Below the pieces are notes generated by a model that was given only the letters and a program-made list of their open reading frames with translations, was not told the DNA's origin and searched no databases. This document shows, piece by piece, positions 46,040 to 55,150 of a stretch of DNA of 64,000 bases; position 1 is the first letter of the stretch; each line of letters opens with the position of its first letter. The translations under genes and the position numbers were made by a program. Source of the DNA: Provencibacterium sp. (GTDB lineage Bacteria; Bacillota; Clostridia; Oscillospirales; Ruminococcaceae); assembly GCA_022793895.1 (NCBI GenBank), contig JAAWDS010000006.1:124001-188000 (forward strand), in the 5' to 3' direction.

Positions 46040-48550
46040 TTAAAAGCCGAAATGAAGGCAAAGGGATGTAACGGGAGACTGGATGACGCCGCTCCCATAT
46101 TCGCTGAACAGATAGCGGTTTCCGATAAGGGGAAATGGCTTTTCCAGCAGCGGTTTCCCGTCAGCCAGGCATGGGGAATCCCAAGAGAGAAATACATGGC
46201 CTACGGAAGGCGAGTCATAAGTTAATCCTCTCTTTTCGCAGACAATCCGGGCCGCCAGGATGTGTCCCATAAACTCTGCAAAGCTCCCGCTCTCCTCCGC
46301 GCTTCCAGCTTCCAGCAGCCAAACGTTCTCCTTCTCCATGCACAGAAGCTCACGGCCGCGGTAATCCCCTTCCCGTACCATTTGGGCAGGTTTCTCAGAA
46401 TAAACGGCCGCATAGGCGCCGCCCTTGCGGCCAAACCACCAGCCGTTTTCGCAGGCCGTTTCATCAAAGGATGCCTCCGGGAAATAGCAATGCGTATAAC
46501 CGGCTACCGTTTCGATTTTATAAATAAGGCCCAGGAAGTTTTTATATGCAGCCGTTTTGGGCATGACATATTGCCCGCCCCAGTAAGAAGGACGCGTGGT
46601 TGCCGACTTGTTGTCAAAGCAGGTAACAAAGACTGGAACACATCCTTCTAAGAGTATCTGCCCCGCATTCACCTGGCCGCCATGCTCACCCGCCCTCGAT
46701 TCTACCAGTCCGGAAACCATATAGCGGTTCGTGCGGTAGGTAGAGCAGTTCACGCCATCGCCGCCGCGCTCTTGGAACATACCCATGCGCGTTTTGGTCC
46801 AGAGCGGGACAGCCGCCAGCTTTTCCAGATTTTCCGGGGGACGGTAGCCGCTCCCGCAGAGTGCGGTAGCGCCGATAGAAAAATGTTCGCAAAGCCTCTT
46901 CGGTTCGCCAAGAAGCAGCCAGTTTAAGTTAGCGACTGCCTCCGTTTCCGGATACATAAGCGACTGCTCATAGCATCGGCCATGGGTAGTCGCCATTACG
47001 CCATGGTGCTGGTGGCAGACAATCAGTACTGCCGTAAAATCCAGCAAGTTTTTAGCAAGGCGGCGGAATGGAGCATTTTCTTCGCCGAAGTCATAGATGC
47101 TCAACAGTGCGAGCATATCCTCTTCATAGTAAGTGTTGGAGAGCCACTCGGTATATCCCCAGCGCCCCTTTTCCCGAATCCAGCGTTCGCTGAGCATCTG
47201 TCCCTTGAGCGAATGGAACAGGCCGGTTTGCCCGCTGTTTGGAAAGATCTCATTCGGAAACAGTTGGCCAGCTACATATTCGGCGCTGTGAAAAAGCATT
47301 TCATGGTTCTCACTGCGGGTGAACATCATCGATTTGCCTGGTTCATCCACCCAATATTTGAAATTTAGAATACATTGCCTAAGCGCCTCTACCAGTTTTG
47401 CCGTGAGGATCCCACTTTTTGAATACTGTGCATATAGACGCAGAACACCGTGCAGAGCAAAATCTGAGCAGTCATAGCGCGCATTGATATAGCGGAGGGT
47501 GCGCAATACGTTTTCTTCAGAGAACTGCTCTGTTTTTCCGCTTAACAGTTTAGCAAGTTCGCTGAAAACAGCAGTGCGTGCCTGCTTCTGCCCAGACGCT
47601 GTCTGTGCCAGACAGGTAATCAGGTAATCGCGCCTTTGCAGGTAATCTGCGTTCTCCGGCGCTTTAGGGAAAAAACGGACGGCCTGAAAAGAGAGGAACG
47701 GCCCAGGAATCGAAGCGCCGGAGGGAAGCCGGCAGCGCGGCCTTAACAGATAGCTCCCAGGCGCATATTCTTTTGGCAGGCTCTCCGCCGCCCAGCGGCC
47801 ATCTTTGAAGCACAACCGGCCTTCGGCGCACAGCGGATGGGCGGCCACATCCTTATTCTCATCGCCCACAAGCTCCCAACAAAGCTCCCCAGGAAACGCC
47901 GCCGCATGATCGGTGCAAAGCTGCGGGCCTTCTCCGGGGTAGATCAGCGTCTTTTCCAGATAAAAGGAGGAAAGCTGTTCTTCCAGCGCTTCGCGGTCTG
48001 GTATTCCGGGAAGCAGCGGCGGTGAAATATTTAGCTGTGCGTCTGCCAGCAGCGAGAAAGAATCCGTGCAGTGCAGGTGCACATTGAAAAGAAGAATTTC
48101 GCAGTCATTTTCCCCCGCCTCCAGCAAAGTGCTAAAGGAAACCTCGCGGCTGCATCGCCCAACTTCAGTATGGCAGAAAACCTCCCGCCCATTGATGCGC
48201 ACGGCGGCGCTCCCTGTAAACCAGAAGGAAAAATCAGAATTTGTTGTATTTTTTACTATGATTTTTGTGTGAAGGATGACGGCCATCAGCCGCGCATAGA
48301 CGCCGAAACCAGCAAAGGTAATCTTCTTTTCCGCCTCGCCCACCCGGACATATTTCCAGCTGCTATCCTGCCCAAAAAGGGAGAGCGGCTCCCCCTCGCG
48401 GGCCGCTTCCAGCCCGCAGAGAAGGCGCCGCGCCTCATCCCAGTAGTCCGCATAATCTGCTGCGGATACAATATAATTATCCTGATAGCGGTCGGAAACA
48501 TCCAGAGTGAAAGGGCCGGCATAGATCCACTTTAAAATTGGCTCCTTCAT
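46040..48550 (-). CDS. Large uncharacterised protein, probable glycan-active alpha/alpha-toroid enzyme
   Basis: The 836-aa product has no signal peptide, so it should act in the cytoplasm. The N-terminal ~330 residues look like beta-sandwich domains (FWFTGSAAVRINGREVFCH). The central ~350-650 region is helical, with aromatic and His-rich motifs: SENHEMLFHSAEYVAG, GYTEWLSNTYYEEDMLALL and VCHQHHGVMATTHGRCYEQ. The C-terminus is beta-rich. This order (helical toroid then beta domains) is shared with many polysaccharide lyases and hydrolases, but I cannot name a family. It follows an ABC importer and lies near a sulfatase, supporting a role in cleaving an imported, possibly sulfated oligosaccharide. 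The ATG at 48550 with AAAGGAGAG upstream is preferred. Confidence 0.6.
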   Translation of the reverse strand: MKEPILKWIYAGPFTLDVSDRYQDNYIVSAADYADYWDEARRLLCGLEAAREGEPLSLFGQDSSWKYVRVGEAEKKITFAGFGVYARLMAVILHTKIIVKNTTNSDFSFWFTGSAAVRINGREVFCHTEVGRCSREVSFSTLLEAGENDCEILLFNVHLHCTDSFSLLADAQLNISPPLLPGIPDREALEEQLSSFYLEKTLIYPGEGPQLCTDHAAAFPGELCWELVGDENKDVAAHPLCAEGRLCFKDGRWAAESLPKEYAPGSYLLRPRCRLPSGASIPGPFLSFQAVRFFPKAPENADYLQRRDYLITCLAQTASGQKQARTAVFSELAKLLSGKTEQFSEENVLRTLRYINARYDCSDFALHGVLRLYAQYSKSGILTAKLVEALRQCILNFKYWVDEPGKSMMFTRSENHEMLFHSAEYVAGQLFPNEIFPNSGQTGLFHSLKGQMLSERWIREKGRWGYTEWLSNTYYEEDMLALLSIYDFGEENAPFRRLAKNLLDFTAVLIVCHQHHGVMATTHGRCYEQSLMYPETEAVANLNWLLLGEPKRLCEHFSIGATALCGSGYRPPENLEKLAAVPLWTKTRMGMFQERGGDGVNCSTYRTNRYMVSGLVESRAGEHGGQVNAGQILLEGCVPVFVTCFDNKSATTRPSYWGGQYVMPKTAAYKNFLGLIYKIETVAGYTHCYFPEASFDETACENGWWFGRKGGAYAAVYSEKPAQMVREGDYRGRELLCMEKENVWLLEAGSAEESGSFAEFMGHILAARIVCEKRGLTYDSPSVGHVFLSWDSPCLADGKPLLEKPFPLIGNRYLFSEYGSGVIQSPVTSLCLHFGF

Positions 48551-48571
48551 CTCTCGACTCTCTCCTTTAGC

Positions 48572-48606
48572 TTTTGTGCCGGAGGAGCAAAGCCTCCGGC
48601 ACAAAA
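48572..48606 (-). promoter_or_regulatory. Hairpin between binding-protein gene and enzyme gene
   Basis: A 14-bp perfect stem (TTTTGTGCCGGAGG) with a 7-nt loop lies 10 bp after the solute-binding protein stop. On the minus strand no U-tract follows. It is probably an mRNA-stabilising or partial-termination structure that raises binding-protein levels relative to the downstream enzyme. Confidence 0.6.
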
Positions 48607-48615
48607 ATAATTTTT

Positions 48616-50325
48616 TTATTGGACCTTTTGATCCTCTGCCGCCAGCTGGCCGACATAGTTCTGATCAACCATCAGGGCAATGGCATCCTTGGCAGAAAAA
48701 GCATTTGCACTTTCATTTTCTAACCAGTTCTGATACCACTGGAGAACCTGATCTCCGCCGCCCTTTTCCCAGGCTGCCTTTGCATCGCTGATCGCCTGCT
48801 CAACGGTGTATTCGTTGCCGCTGACAACCGCCTTGTCATAGAAATCGGACAGGCTGATGTTACTGCGGATATCCTGAACATCCTTCGGGAGCTGCGGCAT
48901 ATGTTCGGAGATGGTAAAGTCGGCATAAACCCCGTTGGGATCCAGATAGGTATTCATCGCCTGCTTATAAAGCTCCCAACCCTCCTTTTCGAAGGGATCA
49001 TCGAGCTTGAAACCGGCAAAGGCGGGCTGAAGATCCAGCCAGTCGGCATCATAAGTAAGCATCTGAAAATCAATGTTATAGGCAACCTCGTTGTTGTACT
49101 GATCCTGGTTGATCGTAACGGCCTTTCCATCCACTAGATTGTAGTGCTCACCTTCAAAGCCATATTTCAGCGTTTGGGCAAACTCTTTGCTGCTTACAAA
49201 ATCGACATATTTCATAACCGATTCAGGATCCTTGCAGGCCGCGTTGACGACAGCCGTCATCTGGACAGGGTTTTGCAGGGTAGGGATATAGGTAACGCCC
49301 CACGGCGTTTCCGGATAGGGGATAAACATAATTTCCGCCTCCGGAACGTTTTCCTTCAACGTTTTATACTCCGTTTTAAGGAACTGCTCAAAGGTCACCA
49401 GCCAGGGGTAGATACCGGTCTTGCCGGTAACAAAGTCCTGTGTGGCGCGGGCGCCGTTTTTATCGGTCATAAACTCTTTATCGATGATGTTCTCATCATA
49501 GAGCTTCTTTTTGAATTCGAGACGAGTCTGAAGGCGATCCCAGGTGTATTGCCACTGTCCATCCTCTGTGTAACCGATTTCCCAGCCGGGGATCATCTGA
49601 TCAAACGTTTCGCTCGCGCGGTAGCTGATAGCCATGCCATAAGTATCGTCCTGCCCGTTTCCATCCGGATCCTGCGTGACGAACGCCTTCATAACGTTGT
49701 AGTAGTCATCCAGCGTTTTGGGAGCTTCGAGGTTCAGCTTTTCGAGCCAGTCCTTGCGGATAGCGACGCACCTTTTCGGGATAATGCGCTGAATGCGTCC
49801 AAACTGGTAGAGCTGTCCATCGTCCATCGTCCCAGCTTTTTCCAGATCGGGATATTTCTCCATTAACGCCTTATACGTGGTGCTGTAATTTTCGATCATG
49901 TCCTTAATCGGCATGAGCTGTTTTTGCTGGTAAAGCGGCGTTTTAACGGTCGGAGCATATTCGAAGATCAGATCTGGGGCATCGCCGGAGGCAAAGAGAA
50001 CATTGAGCTTATCACCGGATCCAGTGCGGGGGATGGCGACAAATTCCACATCAACCGGGCCGTTTTCATTGATCCACTTGGTCCAACGGTTATTTTCAAT
50101 GGTACCCTCCGAGGTAGGAACGTTGCCGCGGTCATAAACGGTCACGCTGATTTTCCCCCGTTTGCCGCTGGAAGCAGGGGCTTCACTGGAGGCGGCAGCT
50201 CCGGCGTTCCCGCCGGAGCTGGCGGCTGGCTGGGAGGAGGGGGAGTCAGAGCCAGATGAGCAGGCGCACACCGAAACCGCAAGCAGGCCGGCCAACAGCG
50301 CGGCCAATGTCTTTTTTGCTTTCAT
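48616..50325 (-). CDS. Extracellular solute-binding lipoprotein (LplA-type sugar ABC importer)
   Basis: This captures an oligosaccharide outside the cell for the two permeases encoded upstream. A lipoprotein signal ends VCAC with the lipidated Cys at about residue 22. A Ser/Gly/Ala-rich tether follows, then a type 1 solute-binding fold (DAPDLIFEYAPT, DPDGNGQDDTYGMAI). At 569 aa it has the large size typical of LplA-like proteins paired with LplB/YtcP permeases. No ATPase gene is present; such systems usually share an MsmX-like ATPase encoded elsewhere. Confidence 0.92.
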   Translation of the reverse strand: MKAKKTLAALLAGLLAVSVCACSSGSDSPSSQPAASSGGNAGAAASSEAPASSGKRGKISVTVYDRGNVPTSEGTIENNRWTKWINENGPVDVEFVAIPRTGSGDKLNVLFASGDAPDLIFEYAPTVKTPLYQQKQLMPIKDMIENYSTTYKALMEKYPDLEKAGTMDDGQLYQFGRIQRIIPKRCVAIRKDWLEKLNLEAPKTLDDYYNVMKAFVTQDPDGNGQDDTYGMAISYRASETFDQMIPGWEIGYTEDGQWQYTWDRLQTRLEFKKKLYDENIIDKEFMTDKNGARATQDFVTGKTGIYPWLVTFEQFLKTEYKTLKENVPEAEIMFIPYPETPWGVTYIPTLQNPVQMTAVVNAACKDPESVMKYVDFVSSKEFAQTLKYGFEGEHYNLVDGKAVTINQDQYNNEVAYNIDFQMLTYDADWLDLQPAFAGFKLDDPFEKEGWELYKQAMNTYLDPNGVYADFTISEHMPQLPKDVQDIRSNISLSDFYDKAVVSGNEYTVEQAISDAKAAWEKGGGDQVLQWYQNWLENESANAFSAKDAIALMVDQNYVGQLAAEDQKVQ

Positions 50326-50379
50326 TTTGTTCTCTCCTTACTTTTTAATATAGTCAAAATAATTGTGCTGGAAGTATGC

Positions 50380-51252
50380 TCAGCCCTTAACAGAACCGAT
50401 CATGACGCCCTTCACAAAGTATTTTTGCAAAAACGGGTAAACGAGGATAATGGGGAGCACCATTACAATAACGCCGGCAGTCTGTATCCCCTGCGGGGTG
50501 ACCTGCGAGATATCCTCCGCCTGCATGAAGTTGGGATCGAGAAGCGTTTGATTCTGAATCATGTTGTTGACCATTACAGCGAGGTTATACTTTGCAGTAG
50601 AGTTTATGTAGATGAGTACATTACGGAACATATTCCAATAGCTGACCGCGTAAAAAAGAGAAAGGGTTGCGATACAAGGAAGGGAAAGCGGCAGGAAAAT
50701 CTGCACAATCAACCGCAGTTCGCCGCACCCATCCATGCGCGCAGCTTCCTCCAGCTCCCGTGGGATGTTGGTGAAGAAGGTACGCAGAACGATCATATTA
50801 TAGGTGCTTACCAGCCCAGGAAGCCAAAGCGACCAATAGGAATTGATGAGTCCCAGCGATTTGACCACCAAATAGGAAGGAATGAGCCCGCCGCCGAAGA
50901 GCATGGTAAACACCATCAGCATCGTGAAGGCCTTGCGCGCATAGAGGTAATCTTTAGAGAGCGGATAGGCCGCCAAAATAGTAAAGACCATGCTTAACAG
51001 TACGCCCACCAGCGTAAGAGTGAGGCTGTTTAAAAGCCCGCGCAGAATCGGCGTCCCGCGGAAGATCAAATCATAGGATTCCAGCGTAAATTGCACCGGC
51101 CAGAGATATACCTTACCTGACATGACCGCGCTGCTGCTGCTCAACGAGGTTGCGATAATATAGAGCAGGGGCAGCAGACAGGTTAAGCTCACCAGTCCCA
51201 GAAACAGGTGGTTGACAAAGTAAAATATTTTTTCGCCCCTTGTACTTTTCAT
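50380..51252 (-). CDS. Carbohydrate ABC permease, YtcP/MalG type
   Basis: This 290-aa inner-membrane permease has six hydrophobic segments and the coupling-helix motif EAARMDGCGELRLIVQIFLPLSLP (EAA loop). The N-terminal KIFYFVNHLFLGLVSLTCLLPLLYI is characteristic of YtcP. It pairs with the LplB-like permease 15 bp upstream. Confidence 0.94.
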   Translation of the reverse strand: MKSTRGEKIFYFVNHLFLGLVSLTCLLPLLYIIATSLSSSSAVMSGKVYLWPVQFTLESYDLIFRGTPILRGLLNSLTLTLVGVLLSMVFTILAAYPLSKDYLYARKAFTMLMVFTMLFGGGLIPSYLVVKSLGLINSYWSLWLPGLVSTYNMIVLRTFFTNIPRELEEAARMDGCGELRLIVQIFLPLSLPCIATLSLFYAVSYWNMFRNVLIYINSTAKYNLAVMVNNMIQNQTLLDPNFMQAEDISQVTPQGIQTAGVIVMVLPIILVYPFLQKYFVKGVMIGSVKG

Positions 51253-51267
51253 AATTGCATTCCCTCC

Positions 51268-52209
51268 TTACCAAAGATTTTCGCCAAAGGATTTTGCTAT
51301 CCGATTGGTAACCACCACCAGAATGAACCCGACCAGCGAATCAAATAGGCCCATAGCGGTTGCACGGCTGAACTGGGCGCCCTGTAGGCCAGTGCGGTAG
51401 ACATAGGTACTGATGACATCCGCTACCTCGTTGACCGCGCCATTTTGCAGAACAAAGACCTGATCAAACCCGACGTCCATGATATTACCGGTAGCGAGGA
51501 TAAACATCGTTAAAATGGTGGAACGGATGCTCGGAAGAGTAATATGCCAGACCTGCTTCCATTTGTTCGCCCCATCAAGCACGGCCGACTCATACAGCGC
51601 AGGGTCTACCCCCGTGAGCGCTGCTAGATAGATGATAGAGCCATACCCCATCCCCTTCCAGATATCCGAACCGATAAAAATAGCTATCCAGCTTGAGGGC
51701 TTATACATGAAAGCGACCGCCTCCCCACCGAACATCTGGATAAGCTGGTTGATAACCCCGTCCTGTGCAAAAATGGTGCTGATAATGCCGCCCATAATGA
51801 CCCAGGAAAAGAAGTGCGGCATGTACATTACGGTCTGTAGCGATCGGCGATACCAGTTTCTCTGTACCTCATTGAGAAGGATGGCTAAGATAACCGGCGC
51901 GGGGAACCCGCAGATAAGACGCAGCAGACTGAGAACAAAGGTATTCCGGATGATCCCAAGCGTATTGGTGCCGGTGAAAAGAAGGGAAAAGTTTTTCATT
52001 CCTACCCAAGGACTCCCGAAAATACCGTCGGCAAAGTTGTAATCCTTAAAGGCGATGACCAGCCCGCCCATCGGCAGGTACTTAAAGATGATGTAAAAGG
52101 CCAGCACCGGCAGCAGCATAAGCAGAAGCGGAATATTTTGCCGCAGCCGCCGACGGCTTTGCAGTTTTTTCCTCTTCTCTGAAAGCACGGGTATAGAGTG
52201 GGCAGTCAT
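51268..52209 (-). CDS. Carbohydrate ABC permease, LplB/MalF type
   Basis: This 313-aa permease has the EAA-type loop ESAVLDGANKWKQVWHITLPSI and the LplB-like start RQNIPLLLMLLPVLAFYIIFKYLPMGG. It is the first gene of the operon LplB - YtcP - binding protein - 836-aa enzyme, all minus strand with short gaps. Confidence 0.94.
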   Translation of the reverse strand: MTAHSIPVLSEKRKKLQSRRRLRQNIPLLLMLLPVLAFYIIFKYLPMGGLVIAFKDYNFADGIFGSPWVGMKNFSLLFTGTNTLGIIRNTFVLSLLRLICGFPAPVILAILLNEVQRNWYRRSLQTVMYMPHFFSWVIMGGIISTIFAQDGVINQLIQMFGGEAVAFMYKPSSWIAIFIGSDIWKGMGYGSIIYLAALTGVDPALYESAVLDGANKWKQVWHITLPSIRSTILTMFILATGNIMDVGFDQVFVLQNGAVNEVADVISTYVYRTGLQGAQFSRATAMGLFDSLVGFILVVVTNRIAKSFGENLW

Positions 52210-52250
52210 TGTTTATTACCCCCAAAATAAATTTACTAATTTCGCTATTT

Positions 52251-52259
52251 ATTGTATCA
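52251..52259 (-). promoter_or_regulatory. Extended -10 promoter for the importer operon
   Basis: The minus strand has TGATACAAT (TG-N-TACAAT) about 40 bp before the LplB start. The -35 is weak, consistent with activation by the adjacent AraC-type regulator. Confidence 0.5.
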
Positions 52260-52381
52260 GCAGTCGCCTCTTAATAAAATGGAAATACATTTGATTTTTT
52301 TGTCTTTATTTTGGAGTTTTTGATTTACTGTAGTCATCAATCAAGGGAACTGCCACGGGTATTTCAGAATGTGCAAAACGC

Positions 52382-52423
52382 AAAACACCGCTACAGGCCA
52401 TGAAAGGCATGTAGCGGTGTTTT
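52382..52423 (-). terminator. Terminator after the histidine kinase gene
   Basis: A 14-bp perfect stem AAAACACCGCTACA with a 14-nt loop directly follows the kinase stop codon. It separates the regulator genes from the importer operon. Confidence 0.8.
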
Positions 52424-52425
52424 CC

Positions 52426-54174
52426 TTATGTGCAAGGAAGACGAATGCGGACGGTTGTTCCCCTGTTTTCCTCGCTGCTAATGGTCAAACCATATTCAGT
52501 CCCGTACAGTAGCTGTATTCTGGAATGGATATTGCGCAGGCCAATGCTCTTTCTACTCACCTCTTCATTATCCGATACCTGTTCGAGTCCCGCCTGCAAC
52601 TGCGCGAGCGCCGCGGGCGGCATCCCCTTCCCGTCATCCTGCACGGTGAAGAGAATAGCGTTTTCCTCCGTCCGTCCGCTGATCGCCAGCAAGGATTTTC
52701 CTCGCTTTAGCTCAATGCCGTGATAAAGCGCATTCTCAACGATAGGCTGTAGCAGCATTTTGGGAATCTCCATCTCCAAGATGTCCGGATCCACCATAAT
52801 GGTATAGGAAAATTTTTCCTGATATCGGATGTCCATAATTTTAAGATAATCTTCTACGCATGCGACCTCCTGACGCACCTCAACCAGATCCGCCCCCTTG
52901 ATGCAGTAACGGAAAATCTTCGACATGGCCGACGCTATGGTTACAATCTCTGGAACCTGGTAGGCCAGACCAATGCCCGCCATACAATTGAGGGTATTAT
53001 AAAGAAAATGTGGATTAATCTGGCTCTGAAGCATCGATAGCTCCATCTGCTTCTGACGGATCTCGGCGGTATAGAGCTTAGACTGCGTTTCCAGAATCTC
53101 ATGGGTCATGCAGTCGAGCTGGTCAAGCATTTTATCCACATTATTCGCAATTAGCCCAATCTCATTTTTGCTCTGGAGGTTTACCCGCTGGTGGATTTCC
53201 CCCATCGATTTCATCGAGCGAAGAAAATCCAGCAGCTTATTGACATTTTTCATGATGGCAGACATGAAAAGGCTGTTGGCAATCAACAGCAGAAGAACGG
53301 ATAGGACGCTGATAAGCAGGCCGTTCCGCAGAGTGGGAATCATGTCGTTCGTCAGATCATCAGCAGAGACATAGCTATAAATCGAGAGGTCGGTATTTTC
53401 TATGTGCTTTTCCTGCATCATTTTGCGTCCACTGGGCACTGCGGGAAAGGAGGACTGGTAAAACTTGCCGATATCCGACTCGGTGTTGCTGGCGATGATA
53501 CGGTCATTGGAGTCAGTGATGAAAAAATGCGAATTAGGCGCCAGAGAAATATCCAGCACGAGCTTGTTCATGATATCCGTTCTGGAAACGACGATGCAGT
53601 AGCCGATTTGGCTGAAGAAATAACCGCCCTCCCGTGCCGAAATGATTGGCATCAGATAAGCCTGGTACCACCCGCCCTGGTTTTCAATGGCGGCGGTGAA
53701 AAAGGGCGTTTGAATGTTCCCCGCTGAAAAATCATAGGTCTTCTGCAGATCCTGTAGAAATTGAATCTCGACCGGCATGACGGAAGTGACGATGCTTCCG
53801 TTTTTATCAAGCAGGATGATATCCTGAATATGCTGGTTAAACGAGGTTACATACTCCAGATAATCCTGCACAAAGGGGCTGAGCTCAATAAATTTCCGCT
53901 CCATATCAGAGGTCGTTAAAAATTCCTGGATGTGCTGGTTAAACGCAATTTTCTCCGCGCCATTCATGATATTATGCACATAAAGATCAAGCTGGCCGGA
54001 AACCTGGTTGAGAATGTCATCCGCATAGCTCTGAGTCCTCGTCTCAGTCAGGTGGGAAAACTGGGCGTAATAAAAGACCTGCACCATTAAAATGGCTAAC
54101 AGCGAGAGGGCAATCAGGATCTGCATAAATCGCCGCAGCGGAATATTCTGTAGCTTCTCCCGAAAAACCTTCAT
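52426..54174 (-). CDS. YesM-type sensor histidine kinase
   Basis: This 582-aa membrane sensor has an N-terminal helix (~residues 15-35), a large extracellular Cache-like domain, a second helix near 280-305, and a HAMP region. The His-kinase domain has QSQINPHFLYNTLNCMAGI, with the phospho-accepting His in NPHFLYN. The ATPase domain has VENALYHGIE, DDGKGMP and GIGLRNIHSR-like motifs (SIGLRNIHSRIQLLYG). It probably senses the extracellular sugar or the loaded binding protein. It overlaps the regulator gene by 4 bp. Confidence 0.94.
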   Translation of the reverse strand: MKVFREKLQNIPLRRFMQILIALSLLAILMVQVFYYAQFSHLTETRTQSYADDILNQVSGQLDLYVHNIMNGAEKIAFNQHIQEFLTTSDMERKFIELSPFVQDYLEYVTSFNQHIQDIILLDKNGSIVTSVMPVEIQFLQDLQKTYDFSAGNIQTPFFTAAIENQGGWYQAYLMPIISAREGGYFFSQIGYCIVVSRTDIMNKLVLDISLAPNSHFFITDSNDRIIASNTESDIGKFYQSSFPAVPSGRKMMQEKHIENTDLSIYSYVSADDLTNDMIPTLRNGLLISVLSVLLLLIANSLFMSAIMKNVNKLLDFLRSMKSMGEIHQRVNLQSKNEIGLIANNVDKMLDQLDCMTHEILETQSKLYTAEIRQKQMELSMLQSQINPHFLYNTLNCMAGIGLAYQVPEIVTIASAMSKIFRYCIKGADLVEVRQEVACVEDYLKIMDIRYQEKFSYTIMVDPDILEMEIPKMLLQPIVENALYHGIELKRGKSLLAISGRTEENAILFTVQDDGKGMPPAALAQLQAGLEQVSDNEEVSRKSIGLRNIHSRIQLLYGTEYGLTISSEENRGTTVRIRLPCT

Positions 54175-54929
54175 GCTTCCCCACCGCCAAGGGCCTGCCT
54201 GCGGTACTGTGCCGGGGTCAGGCCGGAATACTTCTTGAACACTTTGTTGAAATAGTAATAGTCTCGAAATCCGGTCGTTTTTCCTATCTCCTCCACCGAT
54301 TTTGCGGTGGTCTCCAGCAGCTGCTGGGCCTTGCGGATACGCAGATCGTTGATATAATCGGAAAAATTTTTGCCGGTGTGCTTTTTAAATAGGACGCTGC
54401 AATAGGTCTCGTTCAGATAAAAACGGTCCGCAAGATCGCGCAGATAGATTTCGTCCGAAAAATTTTTCGCGACATATTCCAGCAGCTTTTGAAAATTCTC
54501 ATTGCCGCAGGCTGGGAAGGAAGGGGCCTGCATCTGCCGGAGATATTCCTTCTGCTTCTGGAAGCGCTTTAAAAGCGAAGAGAGAATCTCGTCCCCTTCT
54601 TCCGGTTGCAGGGGCTTCAGCCGGTAGTCAAACGCCCCGTGCTGTAGCGCCTCCTGCGCATAGATGAATTCCCCATAGCCGCTGATGATGATGAATGCCG
54701 ACTCAATGTCCCTCCTACGAGACTCCCTGAGCAAATCGATCCCCGAAAGCTCAGGCATGCGGATGTCGGTGAATACCACATCCGGCTTTTGCTCGCAGAT
54801 TTGTTCGAGCGCTTCCTCAGGATCCATAAATTCCCCAATGATATGAAACCCATATGCCTCCCAGGGAAGCGACCTGCGCAATGCCACCAGCGCCCAATAC
54901 TCGTCATCCACCAAGACCGCTGTATACAT
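54171..54929 (-). CDS. AraC-type response regulator
   Basis: The 252-aa product has a receiver domain (MYTAVLVDDEYWALVALR, phospho-acceptor Asp55 in VVFTDIRMPELSG) and a C-terminal AraC helix-turn-helix domain ending FRDYYYFNKVFKKYSGLTPAQYR. It is the partner of the kinase and the likely activator of the importer operon and the divergent sulfatase gene. The ATG at 54929 with GGAGGGG upstream begins the receiver domain; the track ORF extends upstream across its own promoter. Confidence 0.94.
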   Translation of the reverse strand: MYTAVLVDDEYWALVALRRSLPWEAYGFHIIGEFMDPEEALEQICEQKPDVVFTDIRMPELSGIDLLRESRRRDIESAFIIISGYGEFIYAQEALQHGAFDYRLKPLQPEEGDEILSSLLKRFQKQKEYLRQMQAPSFPACGNENFQKLLEYVAKNFSDEIYLRDLADRFYLNETYCSVLFKKHTGKNFSDYINDLRIRKAQQLLETTAKSVEEIGKTTGFRDYYYFNKVFKKYSGLTPAQYRRQALGGGEA

Positions 54930-54973
54930 TGTTCTCAGCCCCTCCTTCGCCGCGATATGCCGCTTCTTTAAAA

Positions 54974-55002
54974 AGTATAACAGTATTTTTCCATTCTGTC
55001 CA
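54974..55002 (-). promoter_or_regulatory. SigA-type promoter of the regulator-kinase operon
   Basis: The minus strand reads TGGACA, 17 bp, TATACT. It is 45 bp from the regulator start and lies back to back with the sulfatase promoter. Confidence 0.75.
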
Positions 55003-55065
55003 TCTTGCTGCAAAAAAACAAAAGGAAAATATAAAGAAAAGACAAAGGATACAGAAATATATCCA

Positions 55066-55094
55066 TTGTCCGGAAAACCGCGCCCTGCTATAAT
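55066..55094 (+). promoter_or_regulatory. SigA-type promoter of the sulfatase gene
   Basis: TTGTCC, 17 bp, TATAAT, about 57 bp before the sulfatase GTG start. Confidence 0.8.
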
Positions 55095-55150
55095 GAAAGC
55101 AAACACTGGGCAGGCAGAAGCCGCCGCCAAACAACAAAGGAGAGTATGCT